A stretch of 64,000 nt of DNA from Litoditis marina (Eukaryota > Nematoda > Chromadorea > Rhabditida > Rhabditidae), in assembly GCA_964036275.1 (NCBI GenBank), contig OZ038435.1:15651920-15715919 (forward strand). Direction: 5' to 3'. Positions 1-11,557 of the stretch are shown here, piece after piece (position 1 is the stretch's first letter; every line of letters starts with the position of its first letter). The position numbers were made by a program, and so were the translations under genes. The notes under the pieces were generated by a model. The model saw nothing but the letters and a program-made list of their open reading frames with translations. It was not told where the DNA came from and did not search any database.

Positions 1-3000
1 TTGGTTTTCCGTTGGACTCCACCGTGATTTGAAAAAAATGATCTACCAACCGCACTATGGTTTTTTGTTGCTTCAATACGTCACGAGTATGAACATATAC
101 ATTAAAGATAACAAAATTATTCTATATCCCATTTCACTGCTAATTTTACACTCATTTTGGTTTTCCGTGGGACTCCACGGTGATTTGAAAAAAATGATCT
201 ACCAACCGCACTATGGTTTTTTGTTGCTTCAATATGTCACGAGTATGAACATATACATTAAAGATAACAAAATTATTCTATATCCCATTTCACTGCTAAT
301 TTTTCACTCATTTTGGTTTTCCGTGGGACTCCACGGTGATTTGAAAAAAATGATCTACCAACCGCACTATGGTTTTTTGTTGCTTCAATACGTCACGAGT
401 ATGAACATATACATTAAAGAGAACAAAATTATTCTATATCCCATTTCACTGCTAATTTTACACCCATTTCGGTTTTCCGTGGGACTCCACGGTGATTTGA
501 AAAAAATGATCTACCAACCGCACCATAGTTTTTTGTTGCTTCAATACGTCACGAGTATGAACATATACATTAAAGATAACAAAATTATTCTATATCCCAT
601 TTCACTGCTAATTTTACACCCATTTCGGTTTTCCGTGGGACTCCACGGTGATTTGAAAAAAATGATCTACCAACCGCACCATAGTTTTTTGTTGCTTCAA
701 TACGTCACGAGTATGAACATTCACATTGAAGAGAACAAAATTATTCTATATCCCATTTTACTGCTAATTTTTCACCCATTTCGGTTTTCCGTTGGACTCC
801 ACCGTGATTTGAAAAAAATGATCTACCAACCGCACTATGGTTTTTTGTTGCTTCAATACGTCACGAGTATGAACATATACATTAAAGATAACAAAATTAT
901 TCTATATCCCATTTCACTGCTAATTTTACACTCATTTTGGTTTTCCGTGGGACTCCACGGTGATTTGAAAAAAATGATCTACCAACCGCACTATGGTTTT
1001 TTGTTGCTTCAATATGTCACGAGTATGAACATATACATTAAAGATAACAAAATTATTCTATATCCCATTTCACTGCTAATTTTACACTCATTTTGGTTTT
1101 CCGTGGGACTCCACGGTGATTTGAAAAAAATGATCTACCAACCGCACTATGGTTTTTTGTTGCTTCAATATGTCACGAGTATGAACATATACATTAAAGA
1201 TAACAAAATTATTCTATATCCCATTTCACTGCTAATTTTACACCCATTTCGGTTTTCCGTGGGACTCCACGGTGATTTGAAAAAAATGATCTACCAACCG
1301 CACCATAGTTTTTTGTTGCTTCAATACGTCACGAGTATGAACATTCACATTGAAGAGAACAAAATTATTCTATATCCCATTTTACTGCTAATTTTTCACC
1401 CATTTCGGTTTTCCGTGGGACTCCACGGTGATTTGAAAAAAATGATCTACCAACCGCACTATGGTTTTTTGTTGCTTCAATACGTCACGAGTATGAACAT
1501 ATACATTAAAGATAACAAAATTATTCTATATCCCATTTCACTGCTAATTTTACACCCATTTTGGTTTTCCGTGGGACTCCACGGTGATTTGAAAAAAATG
1601 ATCTACCAACCGTACTATTGTTTTTTGTTGCTTCAATATGTCACGAGTATGAACATATACATTAAAGAGAACAGAGTTATTCTATATCCCATTTTACTGC
1701 TGATTTTACACCTATTTTGGTTTTCCGTGGGACTCCACGGGGATTTGAAACAAATGATCTACCAACCGTACTACTGTCTTTTGTTGCATCAATACGTCAC
1801 GAGTATGAACATATACATTGAAGAGAACAGAGTTATTCTATATCCCATTTTACTGCTGATTTTACACCTATTTTGGTTTTCCGTGGGACTCCACGGGGAT
1901 TTGAAACAAATGATCTACCAACCGTACTACTGTCTTTTGTTGCATCAATACGTCACGAGTATGAACATATACATTGAAGAGAACAGAGTTATTCTATATC
2001 CCATTTTACTGCTGATTTTACACCTATTTTGGTTTTCCGTGGGACTCCACGGGGATTTGAAACAAATGATCTACCAACCGTACTACTGTCTTTTGTTGCA
2101 TCAATACGTCACGAGTATGAACATATACATTGAAGAGAACAGAGTTATTCTATATCCCATTTTACTGCTGATTTTACACCTATTTTGGTTTTCCGTGGGA
2201 CTCCACGAGGATTTGAAACAAATGATCTACCAACCGTACTATTGTTTTTTGTTGCTTCAATAAGTCACGAGTATGAACATTCACATTGAAGAGAACAAAA
2301 TTATTCTATATCCCATTTTACTGCTAATTCTACACTCATTTTGGTTTTCCGTGGGACTCCACGGTGATTTGAAAAAAATGATCTACCAACCGCACTATGG
2401 TTTTTTGTTGGTTTAATACGTCACGAGTATGAACATATACATTAAAGAGAACAAAATTATTCTATATCCCATTTCACTGCTAATTTTACACTCATTTTGG
2501 TTTTCCGTGGGACTCCACGGTGATTTGAAAAAAATGATCTACCAACCGTACTATTGTTTTTTGTTGCTTCAATACGTCACGAGTATGAACATATACATTA
2601 AAGAGAACAAAATTATTCTATATCCCATTTCACTGCTAATTTTACACTCATTTTGGTTTTCCGTGGGACTCCACGGTGATTTGAAAAAAATGATCTACCA
2701 ATCGTACTATTGTTTTTTGTTGCTCCAATACGTCACGAGTAGGAACATATACATTAAAGAGAACAAAATTATTCTATATCCCATTTTACTGCTAATTTTA
2801 CACTCATTTTGGTTTTCCGTGGGACTCCACGGTGATTTGAAAAAAATGATCTACCAATCGTACTATTGTTTTTTGTTGCTCCAATACGTCACGAGTATGA
2901 ACATATACATTAAAGAGAACAAAATTATTCTATATCCCATTTCACTGCTAATTTTTCACTCATTTTGGTTTTCCGTGGGACTCCACGGTGATTTGAAAAA

Positions 3001-4335
3001 AATGATCTACCAACCGCACTATGGTTTTTTGTTGCTTCAATACGTCACGAGTATGAACATATACATTAAAGATAACAAAATTATTCTATATCCCATTTCA
3101 CTGCTAATTTTTCACCCATTTCGGTTTTCCGTGGGACTCCACGGTGATTTGAAAAAAATGATCTACCAACCGCACTATGGTTTTTTGTTGCTTCAATATG
3201 TCACGAGTATGAACATATACATTAAAGATAACAAAATTATTCTATATCCCATTTCACTGCTAATTTTACACTCATTTTGGTTTTCCGTGGGACTCCACGG
3301 TGATTTGAAAAAAATGATCTACCAACCGTACTATTGTTTTTTGTTGCTTCAATACGTCACGAGTATGAACATATACATTAAAGAGAACAAAATTATTCTA
3401 TATCCCATTTCACTGCTAATTTTACACTCATTTTGGTTTTCCGTGGGACTCCACGGTGATTTGAAAAAAATGATCTACCAATCGTACTATTGTTTTTTGT
3501 TGCTCCAATACGTCACGAGTATGAACATATACATTAAAGAGAACAAAATTATTCTATATCCCATTTTACTGCTAATTTTACACTCATTTTGGTTTTCCGT
3601 GGGACTCCACGGTGATTTGAAAAAAATGATCTACCAATCGTACTATTGTTTTTTGTTGCTCCAATACGTCACGAGTATGAACATATACATTAAAGATAAC
3701 AAAATTATTCTATATCCCATTTCACTGCTAATTTTACACTCATTTTGGTTTTCCGTTGGACTCCACCGTGATTTGAAAAAAATGATCTACCAACCGCACT
3801 ATGGTTTTTTGTTGCTTCAATACGTCACGAGTATGAACATATACATTAAAGATAACAAAATTATTCTATATCCCATTTCACTGCTAATTTTACACTCATT
3901 TTGGTTTTCCGTTGGACTCCACCGTGATTTGAAAAAAATGATCTACCAACCGCACTATGGTTTTTTGTTGCTTCAATACGTCACGAGTATGAACATATAC
4001 ATTAAAGATAACAAAATTATTCTATATCCCATTTCACTGCTAATTTTACACTCATTTTGGTTTTCCGTGGGACTCCACGGTGATTTGAAAAAAATGATCT
4101 ACCAACCGCACTATGGTTTTTTGTTGCTTCAATATGTCACGAGTATGAACATATACATTAAAGATAACAAAATTATTCTATATCCCATTTCACTGCTAAT
4201 TTTACACTCATTTTGGTTTTCCGTGGGACTCCACGGTGATTTGAAAAAAATGATCTACCAACCGTACTATTGTTTTTGTTGCTTCAATATGTCACGAGTA
4301 TGAACATATACATTAAAGAGAACAGAGTTATTCTC
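1..4335. repeat. 156-bp satellite array S1 (left end cut by window)
   Basis: About 28 head-to-tail units of 156 bp. Each carries the dyad CCGTGGGACTCCACGG followed by a run of A and the segment ATGATCTACCAACCG. Because 156 is 52 codons, one + frame stays open across many units (29-2263 and 2429-4303), but this is probably a by-product. Several unit types differ at a few sites (CACTATGG, TACTATTG, CACCATAG). Stops arise from single changes near 2261 and 2414. The array ends abruptly after AGAGTTATTCT, where unrelated block A begins. The same junction recurs at 19863. Confidence 0.97.
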
Positions 4336-6622
4336 ATATAGTTACACAACCACACACATCACACAATTCACACGAACCGTAGAAGGAACCAAGATGAGTA
4401 GATATATACCTCAGCCTCCGACTATAACCGCATCGTCGAGATTCGGAGGCGAAACACTGCACTAATTTAACCAGAAACACTCTACTTATCCCACTTCAAC
4501 AACATGACTTCTTCTTTTCTTTCATTTCAACTAAGAATATATCAACATTGTGTAATGCAATTTACCTTTTTTCATATACCTATTATCTCAACATATTGCT
4601 TGTTTTCTGATACGGGGGTGAGCTTTGTTACCAGATAATACAGTGTACGTACGTCGTAAATACACCGTATTATTGCGCAGTTGCAGTTTTTTTTGCGTTC
4701 TGTAGTACAATTTGTGTTTTTTCATGAATATAGTTAACTTTCAGTGTGTTTTGTGGCACCAGAGTAACTAGATTTCGGAACTGCTCACCATCAAAAAAAC
4801 GAGATGGTTACAATCCGGTCTTTTTGGGACTTTATTTGTGAAATGAACCTATTAACATTGAGGTGAAAAAAGATCGGAAATAATGTCTGTCTAGGAAAAA
4901 CTGTCGTTTTGTTCGATTTGGGAAGATCAGGCTGTTTGTGTTTGCTCGTTTTTCGGATGCAACTCGGTCACCGGCGTACTTTATGTGAGTTTTTGGATAT
5001 GAAGTTTCTCTGTTTAAAGGGATTATGTTGACCAATCCCGTGTCAACGGTCCTTTAAACTGCAATTAAAATATGTATTGAGGTGTAAAGGACTGAAGCGT
5101 TGCGATTGGACCACATAGTCGTGCTTCTTTAATTTATGTTCATTTTCTCGAATATAGGGCGGATCGAGTGGGTTATCTGCGCATGGGAACCTCATCGGCT
5201 CGTATCTTCTACCTCACTTTATATTGGGATACTATTGGAAAGAATGACAGGAAAAGGGAGAGAGAGAGGACTAGAGAGAGAAAGAGAAGAGAGAGTTGAT
5301 AAGATACTTTTCACGTGAGCCCAACAAAGTTTTGGTGAAGTTTGTGAAAGTCTTCACGTATTGTTTAGGAGACGCTGATTGAGTCACTTTTCTTCGAAGG
5401 AAAAGTCAAAGGTTACGATTATTCCCTTTCTACGTGAGTGTATATGGTGCCCGTCATTCCTACTGAGTTCCTTACAGTACACATTCAAAATTACCTATGA
5501 CTATTTTTTAATGCAAACTCAAGGATTGTCGAAAATGTTGTAGAATACCTTTTTGTAAAGGGAATCAGAATCGAATTCGAAAGTACTTTGGTGTCAAACT
5601 TGCAGAGTTTGCAGTATTAAAGGTGCAGAAAATACTACCGAAAGTTTGAGAGAATCCGAAAACGTCAGCATACCAAATGTTGACCTGGAATTTTGGACAT
5701 GTAGAGGGTTGTAAATAGATAGAACCGACTGTACTATACCAAACCAAAAATATACATTGCACATTGGTTTAGCCCGCTGATTTTGTATAATTTGATCCCG
5801 TCGGTCGATCTCGTGGAAACATTTAATTCTTCACATTCTAGAATTTCACCTCATTCAAGTTCAATTCAAGTCATTTCCATCGTAATAATAGAACTCAACT
5901 TTCAGCTATATTGAACCCACTTCCATGAAAAAGCGAACATGGGTTGATCATATGCTGAAAAAGGTCCGTAACTACTATATACAAAGAGGTGTGTGGAATT
6001 AACAGGTTGTTACAAAGCATCCGTAGTAGTTTGATCTCAATACACGTCAGATTCACGAATTCAGAACTGAAATTACAGGATCAAACTACAAACCATAGGA
6101 ATAGGGCACGAACGTTTTGTGCACGTGTAGTTCACGCACAACTCACATTTTTGTGTTCAATTTGTAGTAAGGTACATTTCATAAAAATTAACCTATGTTC
6201 AATTGTTTCCGAACCATACTCAAACCGATTCAACCCAAACCAATTCATTCGATGCATAACCAAACCCGTTACGTACGCCACGAAATCGAACCAAACCAAA
6301 TGAATTACTTGCACATATTTGGCTCATATCATTGTTTGCCCAAACTCGGTTTGCCTCGGGGACCAACCATCTGGTTGAGTCGGTTTGATTTTAGTTCAGG
6401 ATCCGTGAGTCGGGAAACAATATTATGTTCTCCTTCAGTGGCCGTATGCACCAATGTTTTTGGTAGTGTTCGTGGGAACGTGGAATAGTGGAACGTTCTT
6501 GATGGAAACGCTTTGTTATGCACGAATCGATGTGAACGTTTCCATTGTTGCAGAAGTTCTGAAATTATTACCGAATAAATTTTCCAATACAAGACGTTCA
6601 TTTCTATTCAGCCTTTTTTCAG
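4336..6622. other. Block A1 left part, no clear gene
   Basis: This sequence recurs in copy A2 (19864-22257); its right part, from about 5311, recurs in A3 (34985-36930). I see no convincing coding exon. A short ORF of 24 codons starts at 4393, and a GA-rich stretch lies at 5250-5300. The 5' exons of the + strand gene P probably lie in the right half, because exon P6 begins at 6623, but I could not place them with matched splice phases. Confidence 0.5.
5018..5128. mobile_element. piggyBac-like MITE, old copy in A1
   Basis: A 111-bp element flanked by TTAA on both sides (5014-5017 and 5129-5132). Its imperfect terminal inverted repeats read GATTATGTTGACCAATC on the left and GATTGGACCACATAGTC on the right. 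The ends and interior resemble the younger element at 21136-21251. TTAA target duplication is the hallmark of piggyBac-type transposition; no transposase is encoded. Confidence 0.6.
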
Positions 6623-8377
6623 CAAGAGACGCCCCGTCATCCACACATCTCATCGATGTAAAAAGTGTCAATAGGCATCGCGACCTAACTCCGTGGTACG
6701 TTTAGGGGTTTAGGACCCCGACAACTTCTTGCCAATTAGCAAGCCACTCTTGTAGCGGCCGCGGCGAGAGAGTGTGCAGGTCAGAGAGACGTACACTCTC
6801 TCAGTCCGTCCGCGGCCTCATTGACTCTCTTGCTTTTGTAGCTTGCAAATCGCAGACAATTATATTTGTCGGTTGGAAAAAGTCGAGGTGTACGGTATAA
6901 CTCAAGTTCTGCTGTGTGAGAACACATGTATACGATTAGTCCACAACGTTCACATAGGCTCGGTTAGAAATTCGGTTACCGTCCGCGCCTCCTGTACTCC
7001 TACAGTACTCATCTCTAATACAGGGAGTGGCAAACCCTGTTATAGTCAGATTCCGATACATGGTACGATTAGCGACCGAAAAGTGACGGGAGAAAACTAT
7101 ACAAGCGACGAGAGGAGAACACTGTTGGTCAATTGCACAGTCACGTGAAACTTGTTGTATAGTATTCAAGGTTTTTCTGTACAAGCTTCCATTTCAGGCT
7201 TTTCCCCTCCGAAACCAGGGTAATGGAGCTAAAACAGCGAGCCAACCAGCCTGCCCCAACTTCGACTTCTACGACTACCTATACTGAAATCCCAATAACA
7301 TTGGCGAAAAAGAAAGAAGAAGTCCTACAAAATTCGCCAGATTTCTGGACGAAAGCTTCTTTCACCATGAATTTGGCGCTATTTCTCATCATAGTTGCTA
7401 TCCTGGTGTTTTTCGTGGTCGCCATCATTTGTTACCGCAATAAAGGCAAAAGAACTTCGGAAGCCGGAAGGGTCAGTTGCTAGAGAATCTTCGTTGTAGT
7501 TTGAACTCGTCAAGTAATAGTTTGATCTCAAGTTGGGGGAAAAATTGTAGAAGTTGCAAGACTCAGTTGCTAGTAAAACGTATAGGATGGACTCAATCTT
7601 TGTTGTATAGTAAGTGCCAAATTTTTAAATTTCTGTCTCTCGCCGGAATCGAACCTGCGAGCAAAAGATTCGTAGCAGGGCGCGAACCACTGCGCTATTA
7701 GAGCGCATCTAACAACGGCAAGCTATGGAACAGAAGACATGTGTGCGCACACAGCGAAAAGTGAGATATACAGTACCCTCCCGCCTTTCTGTTGGCAACG
7801 ACTATAGCCACCGCGTAACCTTCGAGTACAAACTAAAAGCAGCAGGGATCAAACACAGAGTACATTAGAGACACAGCGGAATCAAGCAACATAACTTTTT
7901 TACAAATAGTGAACTCAATAGGGCGACGGTATACGTGTTCAACATTGTTGAATCGTCTTCATTTGACAATATGTGCTCCGCGGTAGATAGAAGATGAAGA
8001 TTACAATTTATCACTTTCAATAGTTTGAATGTCGAACCTGCTGAAAATCAAAAGATTTCCGCGACAAATTCTCCTTCAAAAAGTTCGCTTTTTGAAGGAT
8101 TTCCGATATTTTTCGAAAGTACTCGAAAAGTAAAAAAAAGCATTTTCAGCCTACCACTAACTCGGCCGTTGTCAATAACGCCCAAGCTCAGAACCCGGAA
8201 AACTTTCCGTCGAGTCGGCACAACGGTCAAACGGTCACTCCACCAGCAGAAATTGACCCGTACACCGGGCAATCTCCGGCCGGTCCGAAAAACCGACTGG
8301 AACCGGGTACTTCGGCGCCCAACAAAGGGCAGGGAATGGGCAAAAGCGCCAAGGATCCACCCTCTCTCTATGCGTAG
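6623..8377 (+). CDS. Family 1 membrane protein gene P, copy A1 (3' exons)
   Basis: Unrecognised family; three exons read: 6623-6695 (P6), 7198-7471 (P7) and 8150-8377 (P8). P6 starts with two bases of a split codon and ends TG before GTACGT, so the junction codon is Trp followed by LFPSETR. The same phase-2 Trp junction occurs in M and G. P7 encodes a Thr/Ser-rich stalk, then one membrane helix (around MNLALFLIIVAILVFFVVAI) and the basic stop CYRNKGKR. Its donor GTCAGT matches the equivalent exon of G. P8 encodes a Pro/Asn/Gly-rich tail ending SLYA and TAG at 8375-8377, similar to the SVYA end of G. A signal peptide and the Cys-rich ectodomain should lie upstream, but I could not resolve those exons. 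P faces gene M tail to tail. Inference: a type I membrane protein. Confidence 0.6.
6749..6840. repeat. GC-rich inverted repeat in P intron
   Basis: GCCGCGGCGAGAGAGTGT on the left pairs imperfectly with ACACTCTCTC and CCGCGGC on the right. It lies in the P6-P7 intron and recurs at 22384-22475 and 37060-37147. It is probably a small foldback element. Confidence 0.4.
7614..7806 (-). mobile_element. tRNA-derived SINE-like element, A1
   Basis: On the - strand the element holds a pol III A box TAGCGCAGTGG (complement of 7687-7697) and a B box GGTTCGATTCC (complement of 7645-7655), about 30 bases apart as in a tRNA. The expected acceptor stem does not pair, so it is not a working tRNA. About 190 bp including flanks recur at 23249-23437, 38018-38210 and, at an unrelated intron position of gene G, at 46099-46276. 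It sits in the P7-P8 intron. Confidence 0.6.
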
Positions 8378-9184
8378 ATGATAACATTATTCAGTTTTAT
8401 GAAGTGTACTGCAGCATTTCTACAAATCATTCTGTGAAAGCTCTGTACATTGAAATTTTGCCACTCAAACCTCATTAACATGGATAAGAAAATGCGGAGA
8501 ACAACAACCGAGAAAAACATTATTTTTAGGTGGACCATGTCGAATCAGGCCAGACTAAAAAATCAAGTTTTGTCAATTCAAATTTCGAACGATAATAACA
8601 GGAGTACTTCCAAATATTTTCTGTTTGATCGCGTGCCAACTTATTTTTTGAGCAGGAATATTGGGGTTTTGAGCAGGTTCCTGCGAACTAAATGCTTCCG
8701 AAAAAAATGGAAGAGTTATCAAACATGTGGAAAGCCGATTTAGCAATCGCGGTCTTCGTTCATGTTTCAACAGACAGGAAATGTCTGGAAACCTGACGGT
8801 AAATAAGGTTTTCCGTACTCTGAAACTCGTTTCAAAGTTAGTTTTCCGTACTCGAAAACCGGAAAACGTGAGTCTGTTTTCGTGCTTCAAGCTGCTTTTC
8901 TATTATACCCGTTCTGTAGTATTCAAACTAAAAACAGAGCAGGATCAAGCAACATACACCCTATTAGGATTATTTTGAAAAAGCGAACCCTAGTCTTTGT
9001 CTGAGCTGTACAAATTGCCGAGTATTAAACAATATACCTTTTTTACTATTTTTCTGCAGTAATTCAGTTTTCTATTTTATAAAGTCTTCATCAACACAAC
9101 AGCAGTACTTGTAATACTTTATGACAATCTCTTTGTCATTATCATTTACAAAAAGGGTTTGTTTCGGTGTGAATTGTCGTTCCG
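8378..9184. other. Intergenic space between convergent P and M, A1
   Basis: This is 3' flank shared by convergent genes P and M. Open frames here, such as 8573-8890, shift or break between the three block A copies, so I see no gene. Confidence 0.5.
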
Positions 9185-10026
9185 TTATCCCTTCGACGGA
9201 CTTTTTGCGCTGACGCCAGAATCAGCCGGGCTCTGTACAGAGGAAGAAGTCGTGTTTCGCCCCTTTGAGACTCCAAAGTAGTCCAAACTCGGGGTGGTAC
9301 TGGGGTTGTTGTATTCTGAACCGCCGTCCTAAAAAAGTTGGTTAGAAATACGTCGAGTTTATAAGCACATTTGGTTTTTCTCATCAGTATTATAGTGTAT
9401 TATGTTCATCATTTAGTTCATCATTTTCAGAAGACTCCAAGTTCCAATGTTTTCTTGTAAATATACTAAATTAAACTAGTTGCAATTACAATTACCATAT
9501 GTCAATTGCTGCCATAGCGTTTTGAACAAACTCGATAGCTCTGAAGTGGTGATTCCGAAGTAAATGTTCTACAAGAGGTACAAGAAGCAAATACAATACA
9601 TTTCAAACTCATTCAAACTCCAGCTGTCGTTGTCGAAGCAAAAGTATCGCAATCAATGAAAAACTCAAACTTCAACGAAAGAGATTAGAACCAACCATTG
9701 TCGACGTCATAACTGACGTTTTCTTTGTTTTCGCCGCCTGTTTCTTCTTTTGTCGTTTTTTGAGATAAAAGACTCCGGCCACAATAAGTCCGATCAACGC
9801 AAGCACAGTGAGAGCCAAAAACACGTTGATAGCCAGCGACATTTTGGCCACTCCGTTGTCAGAATCCTCCTTGTCCTCCACTTTTCCAGCGTCCTTCGAC
9901 GCCTTCGCAGAGGGCTTCTGAGTCGTCGTCGTATTCAGAGTCGTCGTTTTAGGTACCATTGTGGTGGTGGGAACCCGGTTGCCTTCCGCGATCAGCTCGT
10001 TTTTTCTCGTTTCATCGGGAAACAGC
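9185..10026 (-). pseudogene. Gene M copy A1, only exons 7-8 remain
   Basis: Two exons match the last two of the full M gene at 39593-43055. Exon 7 is 9696-10026: stalk with DETRKNELIAEG and a Thr run, helix starting MSLAINVFLALTVL, then the basic KKRQKKK. Exon 8 is 9185-9328: tail with DYFGVSKG, ending SPSKG and a TAA. Exon 7 begins after TTTTCAG and ends at ATG before GTTGGT. All upstream exons are missing, because homology to the other copies stops at about 10160, where a foldback element begins. Without a signal peptide or ectodomain this is a truncated copy. Confidence 0.7.
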
Positions 10027-10160
10027 CTGAAAATAGAATATAGGAACTTGATTGAAGCAATTCAGAAGACTTCATACGTAATCAAGAAATATGGCGCATG
10101 TGTTGAACCTTGAGATATTAAATGTTTCTTGAATTCAAAAACTAAATAGACACTATGACT

Positions 10161-10489
10161 ATTAGTATAAAAAACGAGTGTAAAGAAAGTAAAGATTAGT
10201 TTTGGATAAATATGTACAAGAAATATAAAAGAAGTCCAATAAAAATATTTTGAGGAAAACTCTAATCTCGCTCGGTTTAGAATTTCAAAAAAAGGATACC
10301 GAGTTTTTGGTTGTCGGAAGAAAACTTCTGACTGCGACTCACAATAATCTAGCTTATACTCCGTTGTTTTCAAGAGAAGCGAGATTAGCATTTTCCTCAA
10401 AATATTTTTATTGGACTTCTTTTATATTTCTTGTACATATTTATCCAAAACTAATCTTTACTTTCTTTACACTCGTTTTTCATACTAAT
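10161..10489. mobile_element. Foldback MITE with ~110-bp inverted arms
   Basis: The left arm starts ATTAGTATAAAAAACGAG and the right arm ends CTCGTTTTTCATACTAAT. The arms are nearly perfect inverted repeats of about 110 bp around a ~100-bp centre. No coding capacity. It sits exactly where A1 stops matching A2 and A3, so it marks the breakpoint that removed the 5' exons of M. Confidence 0.75.
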
Positions 10490-11049
10490 TGAACTCTTTT
10501 TCTATGGTTACGAAGTAACGGTCATTTTTGATAAAAAATAATATTTTTGAACAATAAGCTAAACAAGGAAAGTTATGTTTTTCTATTGGAGTTTTAAACC
10601 GTGCCGTAGTGCAGAACGTTTGGTGTAGTTGTAACCTCGTTCAAGTGATAGCAAATTCTCCACTCTAGACTCCAGGCAGGAATCGAACCTTCGTTCGCCG
10701 TGCGTGAATAGAGCGTTTATCCAATCCGCCAATGAGACATGTGAATAGGAGTGAAAACCAAGCTGTACCCGCCTGTCATGAGTTCGTCATTGGAAAACGT
10801 CTTCCTACTACACGTTAAACTGTTCTTTCATTTTTATTTTCACGAAACCGGTCTATCCATGATTTTTTGCGAGACCATTTTTGGCTCTCTCACACGTAAT
10901 ATTCAAATTTCAGACATACCTGAAAAATACGTATACCTCAACTTTTTTAGAGCTTTTCAAAAATGTAAGTAATTTTTGAATAAGTTAATTTTGTGCGAAA
11001 CTATGCCGAGATTTGAGGAGGCGGACACTTTTGTCGCCGGCGCCGCAGC
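10490..11049. other. Unique spacer with tRNA-like fragment
   Basis: No exon seen. On the - strand at 10669-10737 is a tRNA-like piece with an A box TGGCGGATTGG (complement of 10721-10731) and a B box GGTTCGATTCC (complement of 10679-10689). It lacks a convincing acceptor stem and is probably a SINE remnant. Confidence 0.45.
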
Positions 11050-11168
11050 CGTTGTCAGTATGAACTGAAACATTCGAATACAAACAAAATTACACTTTTT
11101 CTGCTTAAACTGAATCAACATGAGAAATGTTACGCTTTGAGTGAGTTCAGGTAGTGCACAGCAAAACT
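11050..11168 (-). pseudogene. Fragment of the 5' end of gene M
   Basis: This matches 43031-43150, the stretch holding the putative start of M and its upstream flank. It keeps the ATGTTTCAG start context (complement) but loses the rest of the exon. It joins block B material at about 11170, so it records a recombination between an M gene and block B. Confidence 0.6.
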
Positions 11169-11557
11169 GTTGTCTATGTAACCAGAGAGAAACTGCTCCC
11201 CTCTAAAAAACGGAAAGGGCTAAAAATTTCAGGGTACGTTGGGATTGGTTTAAGAATACTATTAGAAGTGATCCTACATACTAATAAATTTTTTAAAGTT
11301 TGAAACTTCATTTTAATTTTTAAAAACTTTATTTCCAAAAAAAGTCTGAATTTAGCTGGAAACTACAAAATATACTCGGATTTCATTGAGAAGAGTATTA
11401 GTGGGCTTATAACGATTGATGTATTTGTTTTTAGTTATCTGATGTCATTCATTACTTTTCAGTACAGCCAGACGACGAACCTTCTTTGTGCACAGAAACT
11501 CGGACGTGAATAATGTGTTGAAACCATTTGAACGTTTAACAAATCATTGGAGGTTTA

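Noticed and set aside
29..2263. 744-codon open frame in S1 (and similar frames in S2-S4) as a repeat-protein gene
   Set aside because: A 156-bp unit without stops gives long frames automatically; no splice sites, no start context, and frames end by random stops and indels.
5989..6601. Overlapping frames on both strands (about 60-104 codons) in block A left part
   Set aside because: Frames overlap on both strands and A3 breaks them with an insertion at 36297; no matched splice phases.
7635..7709. Functional tRNA gene
   Set aside because: A and B boxes are present but acceptor and anticodon stems do not pair.
9142..9384. 80-codon frame MRKTKCAYKL over M exon 8
   Set aside because: Out of frame with the phase-0 junction from exon 7; the other frame gives the DYF tail shared with gene G.
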